64,000 bases of DNA. Source: Lachnospiraceae bacterium (GTDB lineage: Bacteria > Bacillota > Clostridia > Lachnospirales > Lachnospiraceae). Position numbers and translations under genes: made by a program. The notes below the pieces were generated by a model. The model worked only from the letters and a program-made list of their open reading frames with translations. It made no database searches and had not been told where the DNA came from. Location: the NCBI GenBank assembly GCA_026169045.1, contig JAPFDH010000129.1:1-64000 (forward strand). Reading direction: 5' to 3'. Shown in pieces: positions 47,432 through 56,295 of this stretch; the first letter of the stretch is position 1, and each line of letters begins with the position of its first letter.

Positions 47432-48376
47432 ATGGACAATCTGATTTTTAGTCTGAATGCGACTGTTCCTGTTTTTTTCATGATGCTTCTTGGAATATTT
47501 TTTAGAAAAATCGGATGGATGGATCAGGATTTTGCCTCAAAGCTAAATCGATTTGTGTTTCAAATTGCTCTTCCCGTTGTATTGTTTCAGGATTTGGCAG
47601 GAGAAGATTTTTCCCAGGTCTGGAATTTCTCTTTTGTAGCATTCTGCTTTTGTGCGACTCTTATTAGTATTGTTGCAATTGCTTTGATTGCCAGACTGGT
47701 TGTGAAGAAAGAAATTTTGGGAGAATTTGTACAGGCTTCGTATCGAAGTAGTGCGGCACTTTTGGGAATTGCCTTTATTCAAAATATTTATGGGGATGCC
47801 GGAATGGCACCCCTTATGATTATTGGAACCGTTCCCCTGTACAATATTATGGCAGTGCTTATCTTATCAATTATGAATCCCACAAGGCAACAGATGGATC
47901 GGAACGCTTTGAAAAAAGCAGGAATCGGTATCCTTACCAATCCCATTTTGTGGGGAATCGCCATAGGATTACTTTGGTCTCTCTGCCGTCTCCCTCAGCC
48001 GGAAATCATGAAAAAAACAGTGGATTCGGTTGGAGCATTGGCTACTCCGCTGGGGTTGATGGCAATGGGGGCAGGATTTGAGGGACGAAAAGCATTGGCT
48101 ATGGTAAAACCGACGTTAGCTGCCAGTTTTCTGAAGTTGATTGTATTAGTCGGTGTATTTCTACCTATTGCAATATCTATGGGATTTAGAAAGGAAGCAT
48201 TGGTAGCCATTTTGATTATGCTCGGTTCTGCTACCACTGTGAGTAGCTATGTAATGGCGAAAAATATGGGACATGACGGAGTGTTGACCTCCAGTGTGAT
48301 TATGGTGACGACTTGTCTGAGTGCATTTACCATCACTGGCTGGTTATTTTTGTTGCGCACATTGAATTTGATTTAA
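47432..48376 (+). CDS. AEC-family (auxin-efflux-carrier type) transporter
   Basis: A 314-residue polytopic protein with about ten transmembrane helices, in two halves of five. The first helix, NATVPVFFMMLLGIFFRKIGWM, and the conserved LNRFVFQIALPVVLFQDLA and FQNIYGDAG-like crossover regions fit the AEC family, whose bacterial members export or import small carboxylates and amino acids. The substrate cannot be predicted. It starts 3 bp after the SseB-like gene. The cysteine desulfurase begins 22 bp later. Confidence 0.85.
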   Translation: MDNLIFSLNATVPVFFMMLLGIFFRKIGWMDQDFASKLNRFVFQIALPVVLFQDLAGEDFSQVWNFSFVAFCFCATLISIVAIALIARLVVKKEILGEFVQASYRSSAALLGIAFIQNIYGDAGMAPLMIIGTVPLYNIMAVLILSIMNPTRQQMDRNALKKAGIGILTNPILWGIAIGLLWSLCRLPQPEIMKKTVDSVGALATPLGLMAMGAGFEGRKALAMVKPTLAASFLKLIVLVGVFLPIAISMGFRKEALVAILIMLGSATTVSSYVMAKNMGHDGVLTSSVIMVTTCLSAFTITGWLFLLRTLNLI

Positions 48377-48397
48377 AATAGAAAAGGAAAATAGAAA

Positions 48398-49552
48398 ATG
48401 GAAGTATATTTGGATAATTCTGCCACGACAAGAGTTCTTCCAGGTGTAAAAGACTTGATGGTAGAAGCAATGGAGGCAGAATACGGTAATCCATCTTCTC
48501 TTCACAAGAAGGGAGTGGAGGCCGAACGATATATAAAGGATGCAAAGGGACGAATTGCAAAAACTTTGAAAGTTCAGGATAAAGAAATTTATTTTACATC
48601 CGGAGGAACGGAGTCCAATAATCTTGCTTTGATCGGATGTGCTATGGCAAATAAAAGATCCGGCATGCATCTGATTACAACTTGTATCGAGCATGCCAGT
48701 GTTTTGAATCCCATGCATTATCTTGAAGAACAGGGATTTTCAGTTACATATCTTCCGGTGGATGGAAACGGCAGGGTGAAACTGGATGCATTGGAAGAAG
48801 CTATACGCGAGGATACGATTCTGGTTTCTGTGATGTATGTGAATAATGAAATCGGTGCGGTTGAGCCTATTGATGAAATCGCAGCTCTGATAAAGAAGAA
48901 AAAACCGGATATCCTATTTCATGTGGATGCCATTCAGGCATATGGAAAAATGGTGATCCGTCCGAAACGGCAGGGAATCGATCTTTTATCTGTCAGTGGT
49001 CACAAGATACATGGACCAAAGGGTGTCGGATTTTTATATGTGGATGATAAAGTAAAAATACGTCCCATTCTATTTGGAGGAGGACAGCAGAAAGGCATGC
49101 GTTCCGGAACAGAAAATGTGCCGGGCATTGCGGGGCTTGGATTGGCGGCTTGGGAAGCATATCGTGATCATGAGGATAAAATCAATCATTTATATCAGTT
49201 GAAAGAATCCTTTGTAGAGGGGATTGAACATCTGGAAGGTACTAAGATAAATGGACTGACCGGCAGGGAGTCAGCACCTCATGTGGTTAGTGTCAGCTTT
49301 GACGGTGTGCGCAGCGAAGTACTTTTGCATGCGTTGGAAGATAAAGGAATTTATGTTTCCGCAGGATCGGCATGTTCCTCCAATCATCCGGCGATTAGTT
49401 CCACATTGAAAAGCATCGGTGTCAGGAAAGAACTTTTGGATTCTACCATCCGTTTCAGTTTTGGTATGGAAAATACGATGGAAGAGATTGCATATACGAT
49501 AGAAATGCTGCGGGAACTTTTGCCAATGTTACGTCGTTATCGTCGTGGATGA
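48398..49552 (+). CDS. Cysteine desulfurase (NifS/IscS type)
   Basis: A 384-residue PLP enzyme converting cysteine to alanine and an enzyme-bound persulfide. It opens MEVYLDNSATTRV; TSGGTESNNLA binds PLP phosphate, LSVSGHKIHGPKGVGFLYV carries the PLP lysine, and SAGSACSSNHPAISS holds the persulfide Cys. The gene runs up to thiI, so this is the dedicated sulfur donor for ThiI, like NifZ next to ThiI in Bacillus. Its stop overlaps the longest thiI reading frame. Confidence 0.9.
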   Translation: MEVYLDNSATTRVLPGVKDLMVEAMEAEYGNPSSLHKKGVEAERYIKDAKGRIAKTLKVQDKEIYFTSGGTESNNLALIGCAMANKRSGMHLITTCIEHASVLNPMHYLEEQGFSVTYLPVDGNGRVKLDALEEAIREDTILVSVMYVNNEIGAVEPIDEIAALIKKKKPDILFHVDAIQAYGKMVIRPKRQGIDLLSVSGHKIHGPKGVGFLYVDDKVKIRPILFGGGQQKGMRSGTENVPGIAGLGLAAWEAYRDHEDKINHLYQLKESFVEGIEHLEGTKINGLTGRESAPHVVSVSFDGVRSEVLLHALEDKGIYVSAGSACSSNHPAISSTLKSIGVRKELLDSTIRFSFGMENTMEEIAYTIEMLRELLPMLRRYRRG

Positions 49553-49602
49553 AAATAGGAAATGCTGTCGGGATAATGAAAGAAGAGAATGGAGAATATA
49601 AT

Positions 49603-50790
49603 ATGAGATTTCAATCATTTTTGATTAAATATGCTGAGATCGGCATCAAAGGGAAAAATCGTTATTTATTTGAAGATGCCCTTGTAAAGCAGATCCGCAG
49701 AGCGGTAAAGCAGGTGGAAGGAACCTTTGAAGTATCCAAAGCCATGGGACGTATTTATGTTAATGCAGTTTCCGAATATGATTATGATGAATTGATAGAG
49801 GCACTGCAGTGTGTGTTTGGTATTGTTCATATTTGTCCAGTGGTGCAGATTCCGGATAAAGGCTTTGATGACTTATCTGAAAATATTGTTCGGTATATGG
49901 ATGAGATGTATCCGGATAAAAATCTGACATTTAAAGTGGAATGCCGTAGAAGCCGTAAAAACTATCCGCTTAATTCACAGGAAATGAACCGGGAATTGGG
50001 AGGCAGAATTTTGGATGCATTTACACAGATGCGTGTCGATGTCCATCATCCCCAGGTTATGTTAAAAGTAGAAGTTCGTGAGCAGTTTATTAATATTTAT
50101 TCTTTAGAGATTCCGGGACCAGGTGGTATGCCCATTGGCACCAATGGAAAAGCGATGCTTCTTCTTTCCGGAGGTATTGACAGTCCGGTAGCCGGTTATA
50201 TGATTGCCAAGAGAGGAGTTTTTCTGGATGCCACATATTTTCATGCGCCGCCATATACCAGTGAACGGGCGAAACAGAAAGTGGTGGATCTGGCAAAATT
50301 GGTGGCAAAATATTCAGGTCCCATTCGTCTGCATATTGTGAATTTTACAGATATTCAATTATATATTTATGATAAATGTCCCCATGATGAACTGACGATC
50401 ATTATGCGCCGTTATATGATGCGCATTGCAGAAGAAATAGCGAAGGAAACTGGGGCATTGGGATTGGTCACAGGGGAAAGTATCGGACAGGTAGCATCTC
50501 AGACGATGCAGAGCCTTGCTGCTACCAATGAAGTATGCACTATGCCGGTGTTCCGTCCGGTAATTGGTTTTGATAAACAGGAAATTGTGGAAGTGGCAGA
50601 AAAAATTGGTACGTTCGAAACGTCCATTCAGCCATTTGAAGATTGCTGCACGATTTTTGTGGCAAAACATCCGGTGACAAAACCAAATGTAAATGTGATT
50701 CGGGCTTCGGAGAAAAAGTTAGAAGAAAAGATTGATGAGATGGTAAAGACAGCAATTGAGACAGCGGAAGTCGTACTCTGTGAAGCGTGA
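49603..50790 (+). CDS. thiI: tRNA 4-thiouridine synthetase ThiI
   Basis: A 395-residue enzyme that adenylates and thiolates U8 of tRNA. It has an N-terminal ferredoxin-like domain and THUMP domain, and the PP-loop MLLLSGGIDSPVAGYMIAKRG (around residue 185) binds ATP. No C-terminal rhodanese domain is present, normal for Firmicutes ThiI that uses a partner desulfurase directly. ATG 49603 is chosen because it gives MRFQSFLIKYAEIGIKGKNR, the family start, with GGAG upstream. ATG 49576 is an alternative. Confidence 0.92.
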   Translation: MRFQSFLIKYAEIGIKGKNRYLFEDALVKQIRRAVKQVEGTFEVSKAMGRIYVNAVSEYDYDELIEALQCVFGIVHICPVVQIPDKGFDDLSENIVRYMDEMYPDKNLTFKVECRRSRKNYPLNSQEMNRELGGRILDAFTQMRVDVHHPQVMLKVEVREQFINIYSLEIPGPGGMPIGTNGKAMLLLSGGIDSPVAGYMIAKRGVFLDATYFHAPPYTSERAKQKVVDLAKLVAKYSGPIRLHIVNFTDIQLYIYDKCPHDELTIIMRRYMMRIAEEIAKETGALGLVTGESIGQVASQTMQSLAATNEVCTMPVFRPVIGFDKQEIVEVAEKIGTFETSIQPFEDCCTIFVAKHPVTKPNVNVIRASEKKLEEKIDEMVKTAIETAEVVLCEA

Positions 50791-50804
50791 TCGTATTATG
50801 CAGA

Positions 50805-50862
50805 AAAATAGGGTGCTGCAAAAACACGTAGGAGTGTCTTGCAGCACCCTATTTTGAAAACA
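50805..50862. terminator. Bidirectional terminator between thiI and the HPr-like gene
   Basis: AAAATAGGGTGCTGCAA pairs with TTGCAGCACCCTATTTT, flanking an 18-nt loop that contains a smaller ACAC/GTGT stem. Confidence 0.85.
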
Positions 50863-50878
50863 AGAAATTCCAGAGGAA

Positions 50879-51112
50879 TTATTTGATGATATATGGATCC
50901 AGAATGGATAAGATTTCATCAACATTGTTTTCAGCATGAATGTTTAAGTCAATCGGTTTTGACAAATCCAGAGAGAAAATTCCCATGATGGATTTTGCAT
51001 CGATGACATATCTGCCGGATACCAGATCAAAATCGGTATCAAACTTTGTCAGATCATTTACAAAAGATTTTACTTTATCAATAGAGTTTAAAGAAATCTT
51101 TACGGTAGTCAT
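50879..51112 (-). CDS. HPr-like protein lacking the active-site histidine
   Basis: A 77-residue protein with the fold and length of the phosphocarrier HPr. The second conserved block, DAKSIMGIFSLDLSKPIDL, is kept, including a Ser (S41) equivalent to the regulatory Ser46. The first block, normally GxHARPA with phospho-His15, is absent: the aligned region reads SLNSIDKVKSFV. It therefore cannot carry phosphate from enzyme I, and resembles Crh, the regulatory HPr paralogue of Bacillus that also lacks His15. A role as a CcpA co-effector or other regulator is inferred. ATG 51112 is 8 bp from AGGAGG; ATG 51121 touches it and is rejected. Confidence 0.72.
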   Translation of the reverse strand: MTTVKISLNSIDKVKSFVNDLTKFDTDFDLVSGRYVIDAKSIMGIFSLDLSKPIDLNIHAENNVDEILSILDPYIIK

Positions 51113-51269
51113 AATGTACATCCTCCTACTATCATTATTGTTTGCTCGATTTCGTTTTCTAGCAAACTCTACCCTAATACTAACGATTATGGATTAAAAA
51201 GTCAATAGAAAAAGTAGATTAATTCTGGAATGTTGTCAGTATAGTATGTAACCAAAAAGGAGTGAAAAA

Positions 51270-52604
51270 ATGGAAAGGAAGAAAAAAGCAGCGTTTCATA
51301 CGCTGGGATGTAAAGTAAACACATATGAGACAGATGCTATGGAACAGATGATGCGCGATGGAGGGTATGACATTGTTCCGTTTGAAAAAGGAGCCGACGT
51401 ATATATTATCAATACATGTTCAGTAACTAATATGGCAGATCACAAATCCAGGCAGATGCTTCGACGTGCCAGAAAAATGAATCCGGATGCTGTGGTTGTT
51501 GCCGTTGGATGTTATGTACAGGCCGATCCGCAGAAGGCGGTGGAAGATACCGGAGCAGATTTGGTGATCGGTAATAACCGAAAGAAAGATTTGCTGCAGA
51601 TTCTTCATGATTTTATGGAGGGAAGAGGGCATAATGCGGTGATAAATATTGGGGATGAGCGGGAGTATGAAGAATTGGAATTAGGCACCATAATGGATCA
51701 TACAAGAGCATATATTAAAGTGCAGGATGGATGTAATCAGTTTTGCAGTTACTGCATTATTCCGTATACAAGAGGAAGAATCCGGAGCAGAAAACCGGAG
51801 GACGTGGTACAGGAAATCAAACGTTTGGCAAAAGAAGGAATTAAAGAAGTCGTTTTGACAGGAATTCATTTAAGTTCTTATGGAAAAGATTGGGGAGAGG
51901 AAAACGGTCTTTTGCATTTGATAGAGAAGATTCACGACAATGACGGAATTGAAAGAATTCGTTTGGGTTCATTGGAACCTCGGATTATTACCGATGAGTT
52001 TACAGAACGATTGGGAAAGCTGGATAAAATCTGCCCGCATTTTCATCTTTCTTTGCAAAGCGGATGTGACACCGTACTTAAGAGAATGAATAGACATTAC
52101 ACGACCGGGGAATATTTAAAAGGATGTGAACGGCTGCGGACGGTATTTAAAAATCCGGCTATCACAACGGATGTGATTGTAGGATTCCCGGGAGAAACAG
52201 AAGAAGAATTCGAACAGACAAAAGAGTTTTTGAAAAAAGTCTGTTTTTACGAAATGCATATTTTTAAATATTCTCCCAGAAAAGGAACACGGGCTGCTGT
52301 AATGCCGGAACAGATACCGGAATCGGTAAAGACAGAGAGAAGCAACTGCCTGCTCCAGATGGAAAAAGAATTATCAGAAGAGTATAGGAAATCATTTATA
52401 GGAAAGGAAATGAAAATTCTTTTGGAAAGCATTCTTCATACAGAACAGGGAGATTATATGTTGGGGCATTCCCGCGAATACGTAAAAGCGGCATATCCCA
52501 TCAAAAAAGGAGATACTGAGGAACAACATTGCAATCGTATGGTAAAAGCAAAAGCAGTGGGAATGTTAAAAGAAGGAATTGTTTTGTTGGAAAATGTAGA
52601 ATAA
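51270..52604 (+). CDS. mtaB: tRNA t6A37 methylthiotransferase MtaB
   Basis: A 444-residue radical-SAM methylthiotransferase that converts t6A37 to ms2t6A37 in tRNAs. The N-terminal UPF0004 domain supplies three Cys (TLGCKVN around residue 14, INTCSVTN around 50, VAVGCYVQ around 82); the radical SAM cluster is CNQFCSYC (around 155); a C-terminal TRAM domain ends the protein. The TLGCKVNTYE start and VTNMADHKSRQ favour MtaB over MiaB or RimO. The ATG is preceded by AAAGGAG. Confidence 0.92.
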   Translation: MERKKKAAFHTLGCKVNTYETDAMEQMMRDGGYDIVPFEKGADVYIINTCSVTNMADHKSRQMLRRARKMNPDAVVVAVGCYVQADPQKAVEDTGADLVIGNNRKKDLLQILHDFMEGRGHNAVINIGDEREYEELELGTIMDHTRAYIKVQDGCNQFCSYCIIPYTRGRIRSRKPEDVVQEIKRLAKEGIKEVVLTGIHLSSYGKDWGEENGLLHLIEKIHDNDGIERIRLGSLEPRIITDEFTERLGKLDKICPHFHLSLQSGCDTVLKRMNRHYTTGEYLKGCERLRTVFKNPAITTDVIVGFPGETEEEFEQTKEFLKKVCFYEMHIFKYSPRKGTRAAVMPEQIPESVKTERSNCLLQMEKELSEEYRKSFIGKEMKILLESILHTEQGDYMLGHSREYVKAAYPIKKGDTEEQHCNRMVKAKAVGMLKEGIVLLENVE

Positions 52605-52653
52605 CCGATCAGTGGAACGTGAAACCATGTGGAAAAAAGCGGTAAAAAATAGC

Positions 52654-52682
52654 TTGCCGAATAGATCGTTATGTATTACAAT
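52654..52682 (+). promoter_or_regulatory. Promoter of ireB-ruvX-DUF1292
   Basis: TTGCCG (52654-52659), a 17-bp spacer and TACAAT (52677-52682). Confidence 0.6.
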
Positions 52683-52724
52683 AACTATATTAGGGATTAA
52701 TCTCAGAATAAGGACGTGGGAATT

Positions 52725-52982
52725 ATGGCAGATTCAAATACACAATTTATCAGAACACCGCAGAAACGGATTGGTGTTAGCGAAGTTCTGGCAGAGGTTT
52801 ACGATGCATTAAAAGAGAAAGGATATAATCCTGTCAGTCAAATCGTGGGCTATATTATGTCAGGGGATCCGACTTATATTACCAGCTACAGAAATGCCAG
52901 AAGCCTGATTATGAAAGTGGAACGGGACGAAATACTGGAAGAGTTGATGAGAAATTATATTGATACAAAGCTGGAAGTATAA
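52725..52982 (+). CDS. ireB: IreB family regulatory phosphoprotein
   Basis: An 85-residue DUF965 protein. [45 protein letters not shown] is the family signature. In Enterococcus IreB is phosphorylated on Thr by the PASTA kinase IreK and affects cephalosporin tolerance; neither kinase nor phosphatase is in this window. The N terminus [11 protein letters not shown] holds candidate phospho-Thr/Ser residues. The ATG at 52725 is taken, with AAGGACGTGG upstream. It starts the ireB-ruvX-DUF1292 series, conserved in Firmicutes. Confidence 0.9.
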   Translation: MADSNTQFIRTPQKRIGVSEVLAEVYDALKEKGYNPVSQIVGYIMSGDPTYITSYRNARSLIMKVERDEILEELMRNYIDTKLEV

Positions 52983-53021
52983 GAGAGGACCGATGGGCAG
53001 ACAGGAATGCAGGTAGGATAC

Positions 53022-53474
53022 ATGCGCATATTGGGACTGGATTATGGTTCGAAAACAGTAGGGGTTGCAGTGAGCGATCCATTGAAAATCACAGCACAGA
53101 CAGTGGAAACCATTGTTCGTAAAGAAGAAAACAAGCTGCGTAAAACATTGGCGCGGATTGAAGAATTGGCAAAAGAGTATGAAGTGGAATCCATTGTTTT
53201 GGGCTTACCGAAAAATATGAATAATTCATTGGGAGACCGGGCTGAAAAAACGATGGAGTTTCGTTCCATGGTAGAAAGGCGCACCGGTCTTCCTGTGGTG
53301 CTATGGGATGAACGGCTGACGACAGTAGCGGCAGAGCGCACATTAATTGAGAGTAAAGTGCGCAGAGAAAATCGGAAAGAATATATTGATCAAATTGCTG
53401 CATCTTTTATTTTGCAGGGCTATCTGGATGCACAGGGTATGAAGCAGCAAAAACAGATGGAATCGGATGAATGA
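53022..53474 (+). CDS. ruvX: Holliday junction resolvase-like RuvX/YqgF
   Basis: A 150-residue RNase-H-fold nuclease of the YqgF family, implicated in 16S rRNA 5-prime maturation and in Holliday junction processing. [19 protein letters not shown] carries the first catalytic Asp, [16 protein letters not shown] the Glu region around, and [11 protein letters not shown] and [10 protein letters not shown] the remaining acids. ATG 53022 gives the conserved N terminus; ATG 53007 is five residues longer with a similarly weak site. It is followed closely by the DUF1292 gene. Confidence 0.9.
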   Translation: MRILGLDYGSKTVGVAVSDPLKITAQTVETIVRKEENKLRKTLARIEELAKEYEVESIVLGLPKNMNNSLGDRAEKTMEFRSMVERRTGLPVVLWDERLTTVAAERTLIESKVRRENRKEYIDQIAASFILQGYLDAQGMKQQKQMESDE

Positions 53475-53533
53475 ATTGGAACATTGCATGCAATAAAAAG
53501 CATAAAAGATGTACGGAAATGAGGATAATAAAG

Positions 53534-53788
53534 ATGGAAGAAAAGATCGTATTTCACACAGAGGACGGAGAAGTGGAATTTTTCGTTTTAGAAGAAACAA
53601 AAATCAGCGGAACGAATTATTTGCTTGTCACAGATTCTGAGGAAGAAGAGGCGGAATGTTATATCCTTCAGGAGGTTTCAGCAAAAGAAGAAACAGAGGC
53701 CGTTTATGAAATGGTGGAAGAGGAAGAAAAGCTGGAAGCATTGTCAAAAGTATTTGCACAGTTAATGGACGATGTGGAAATCATATAA
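53534..53788 (+). CDS. DUF1292 family protein (YrzB-like)
   Basis: An 84-residue acidic protein. MEEKIVFHTEDGEVEFFVLEETKISGTNYLLVTD followed by acidic stretches and YILQEVSAKEETEAVYEMVE matches DUF1292 (Bacillus YrzB). Function unknown. It is the third gene of the ireB-ruvX-DUF1292 cluster, as in Bacillus yrzL-yrrK-yrzB. The ATG at 53534 is taken, with GAGG upstream; ATG 53519 is possible. Confidence 0.85.
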   Translation: MEEKIVFHTEDGEVEFFVLEETKISGTNYLLVTDSEEEEAECYILQEVSAKEETEAVYEMVEEEEKLEALSKVFAQLMDDVEII

Positions 53789-53973
53789 AAGAAAGAATTT
53801 TTGCCGGACACAAGCAAAGAACGGGTAGCTGTTTTGTTTTTTGTGTGCCAAGAAAAAGAAGACGGTTTTCTTAATTAGGATACAGATCGGTTTATAGATC
53901 AGGAGAACGGACGGACAGCGTATTTTTATTCTGAGATTATAGGAAAAGTAATACATAAAGCAAAATCAGATAC

Positions 53974-53993
53974 AGAACCCTGGCGGTTCTGCG
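53974..53993 (+). terminator. Hairpin in the rnj upstream region
   Basis: CAGAACC - CTGGC - GGTTCTG, a 7-bp stem 36 bp before the RNase J start, without a proper T-run. In the 240-bp gap 53789-54028 no clear promoter was found. Confidence 0.4.
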
Positions 53994-54028
53994 TTTCTGG
54001 TGCAGGATTTTAACGGAGGTGTTATTTT

Positions 54029-55711
54029 TTGAAAACAACAATGGAAGAAGATATAACAAAAACAGTCAAAATCATTCCTCTCGGCGGTTTGGAGCAAATC
54101 GGAATGAATATGACAGCATTTGAATTTGGAGATCATATTATTGTAGTGGATTGCGGTTTATCGTTCCCCAGTGATGATATGTTGGGAATTGATTTGGTTA
54201 TACCGGATGTTACGTATCTGAAACAGAATGCGGATAAGATAAAAGGTTTATTTATCACCCATGGACATGAAGATCATATTGGTGCGATTCCTTATATTCT
54301 GAGGGAGTTAAATATGCCGATTTATGCTACAAAACTGACCATGGCCATTATCGAAAGTAAATTAAAAGAACACAATATGCTGCGTACGGTTAAAAGAAAA
54401 GTAATTCGCTATGGGCAGTCTGTGAATTTGGGAACATTCCGGGTTGAGTTTATCCGCACCAACCATAGTATTGCGGATGCTGCTGCGCTGGCAATTTTTA
54501 CCCCGGCAGGAATTATCATTCATACCGGTGATTTTAAAATCGATTATACGCCGGTATTTGGTGATAGCGCGGATCTGCAGCGTTTCGGTGAATTGGGAAA
54601 GAAAGGGGTTTTGGCATTGCTGTGTGACAGTACCAATGCAGTGCGGCCCGGATTTACAATGTCAGAGCGGTCGGTAGGAAAAACATTTGATAATATTTTT
54701 GCTGAGCACCGCCACCAAAGAATTATTATTGCTACATTTGCTTCCAATGTGGATCGTGTACAGCAGATTATTAACACGGCACATAAGTACGGAAGAAAAG
54801 TAGTTGTAGAAGGGCGTAGTATGGTGAATATCATTGGCATAGCCAGTGAATTGGGATACATTAAGATTCCGGATGGAACCTTGATTGATATTGAACAGCT
54901 TAGAAATTATCCGGATGAACAAACGGTATTGATTACAACAGGCAGCCAGGGAGAAGCTATGGCAGCACTTTCCCGTATGGCAGCATCGGTTCATAAGAAA
55001 GTTTCTATTAATCCGGGAGATCTGGTAATCTTTAGTTCCTCACCAATTCCAGGTAACGAAAAGGCAGTTTCCAAAGTGATCAATGAACTGATCATGAAGG
55101 GAGCCAATGTTATTTTCCAGGATACTCATGTATCCGGCCATGCATGTCAGGAAGAGATAAAACTCATTTATTCTTTGGTGCGTCCGAGATATGCTGTTCC
55201 GGTCCATGGTGAATATCGTCACCGCATGGCCCAGGCAGAAATTGCTGAAAGCTTGGGGATTCCAAAAGATCAGATTTTTATGCTGAGTTCCGGTGATGTA
55301 TTGGAAGTGGGGCAGGATGGAGCTGCTGTCGTGGATCAGGTAACTCATGGAGGTATTCTGGTGGATGGTCTCGGAGTTGGCGATGTAGGAAATATTGTTC
55401 TTCGTGATCGACAGAATTTGTCCCAGGATGGTATTATTATTGTGGTATTGACATTGGAAAAGTACTCCAATCAACTGTTGGCAGGTCCGGATATTGTGTC
55501 CAGAGGATTTGTATATGTGAGAGAATCGGAAAATCTGATGGAAGAAGCGCATGATGTGGTCACTATGGCAGTAGATGAGTGCCTGGCAAAAGGAACTTGT
55601 GATTGGAGCCGGATTAAAAATGAAATCAGAGATAGTCTGGGTGACTATTTATGGAAGAAGATGAAGAGAAATCCAATGATTCTTCCGATTATTATGGAGG
55701 TAAGCCAGTAA
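54029..55711 (+). CDS. rnj: Ribonuclease J
   Basis: A 560-residue metallo-beta-lactamase/beta-CASP nuclease combining 5-prime exonuclease and endonuclease action in mRNA decay and rRNA maturation. Metal motif THGHEDHIGAIP (around residue 75), HTGDFKID (around 165), SGHACQEE and VHGEYRH (around 390) are the conserved active-site and beta-CASP motifs; the C-terminal domain completes the usual length. TTG 54029 is taken as start: CGGAGGTG lies 9 bp upstream, whereas ATG 54041 would be 21 bp away. Confidence 0.93.
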   Translation: MKTTMEEDITKTVKIIPLGGLEQIGMNMTAFEFGDHIIVVDCGLSFPSDDMLGIDLVIPDVTYLKQNADKIKGLFITHGHEDHIGAIPYILRELNMPIYATKLTMAIIESKLKEHNMLRTVKRKVIRYGQSVNLGTFRVEFIRTNHSIADAAALAIFTPAGIIIHTGDFKIDYTPVFGDSADLQRFGELGKKGVLALLCDSTNAVRPGFTMSERSVGKTFDNIFAEHRHQRIIIATFASNVDRVQQIINTAHKYGRKVVVEGRSMVNIIGIASELGYIKIPDGTLIDIEQLRNYPDEQTVLITTGSQGEAMAALSRMAASVHKKVSINPGDLVIFSSSPIPGNEKAVSKVINELIMKGANVIFQDTHVSGHACQEEIKLIYSLVRPRYAVPVHGEYRHRMAQAEIAESLGIPKDQIFMLSSGDVLEVGQDGAAVVDQVTHGGILVDGLGVGDVGNIVLRDRQNLSQDGIIIVVLTLEKYSNQLLAGPDIVSRGFVYVRESENLMEEAHDVVTMAVDECLAKGTCDWSRIKNEIRDSLGDYLWKKMKRNPMILPIIMEVSQ

Positions 55712-55725
55712 AGGAATGACAGCGG

Positions 55726-55799
55726 AGATTTTTGTAACAGAAAAGGTTCTGGTATGAAAAACAGGATACCAGGCCGGATCTGTTGCAAAAATCTTTTCC
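55726..55799 (+). terminator. Two-tier terminator hairpin after rnj
   Basis: An outer stem AGATTTTTG-T-AACAG / CTGTT-G-CAAAAATCT encloses an inner stem CTGGTAT/ATACCAG, followed by TTTTCC. The inner loop contains a GCC-rich bulge. Confidence 0.75.
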
Positions 55800-55888
55800 T
55801 ATTATGATTTGATTTTAAATCAAAGAAGAAGGTATCAACCGTTGGTCTTTTAAAATAAATTTGATGTAGAGAAGGACAGGAGTAAGAC

Positions 55889-56284
55889 ATGGCAGAAAAA
55901 CAGAAAAAGGAGAGCAAAGATATAATGCATTTTCATAAGTCTGCATACCACATGATTTCAAAAGTATCAGGGATAGTGGTTATTGTTTTACTGGCGGTCC
56001 TCTTGTATCTTGCAGTTGTCAAGGGATATCAGCTGGGATATCAGGTTTTTTCCACCGAGGAATATGGAAACACGGTAGGGAAAACCATAACTTTCACCGT
56101 AAAGGAAGGGGAGTCAACGAAAGAGGTGGCAAATCGGTTGGAAAAAGAGGGATTGATTGAGGATGCTTTTGTTTTTCGGATACAGACTGTGATATTCCAG
56201 AAAGTGATTGTTCCCGGAACGTATGAGCTTGGAAACGGAATGTCTTCCAGAGAAATATTGGGCGTATTGAATCACACAGAATGA
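55889..56284 (+). CDS. Short MltG/YceG-like membrane protein without catalytic domain
   Basis: A 131-residue protein: a basic N terminus with one transmembrane helix (about residues 27-49, VSGIVVIVLLAVLLYLAVV) and an extracytoplasmic LysM-like fold, FTVKEGESTKEVANRLEKEGLIEDAFVFRIQT ... VPGTYELGNGMSSREILGVLN. This is the N-terminal substrate-guiding part of MltG, the peptidoglycan lytic transglycosylase; the catalytic domain with its Glu is missing. Position before trmR matches yrrL in Bacillus. Full-length MltG may be encoded elsewhere. Start ATG 55889 has AGGAG at a suitable distance. Confidence 0.75.
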   Translation: MAEKQKKESKDIMHFHKSAYHMISKVSGIVVIVLLAVLLYLAVVKGYQLGYQVFSTEEYGNTVGKTITFTVKEGESTKEVANRLEKEGLIEDAFVFRIQTVIFQKVIVPGTYELGNGMSSREILGVLNHTE

Positions 56285-56295
56285 AAGGAAACGGT

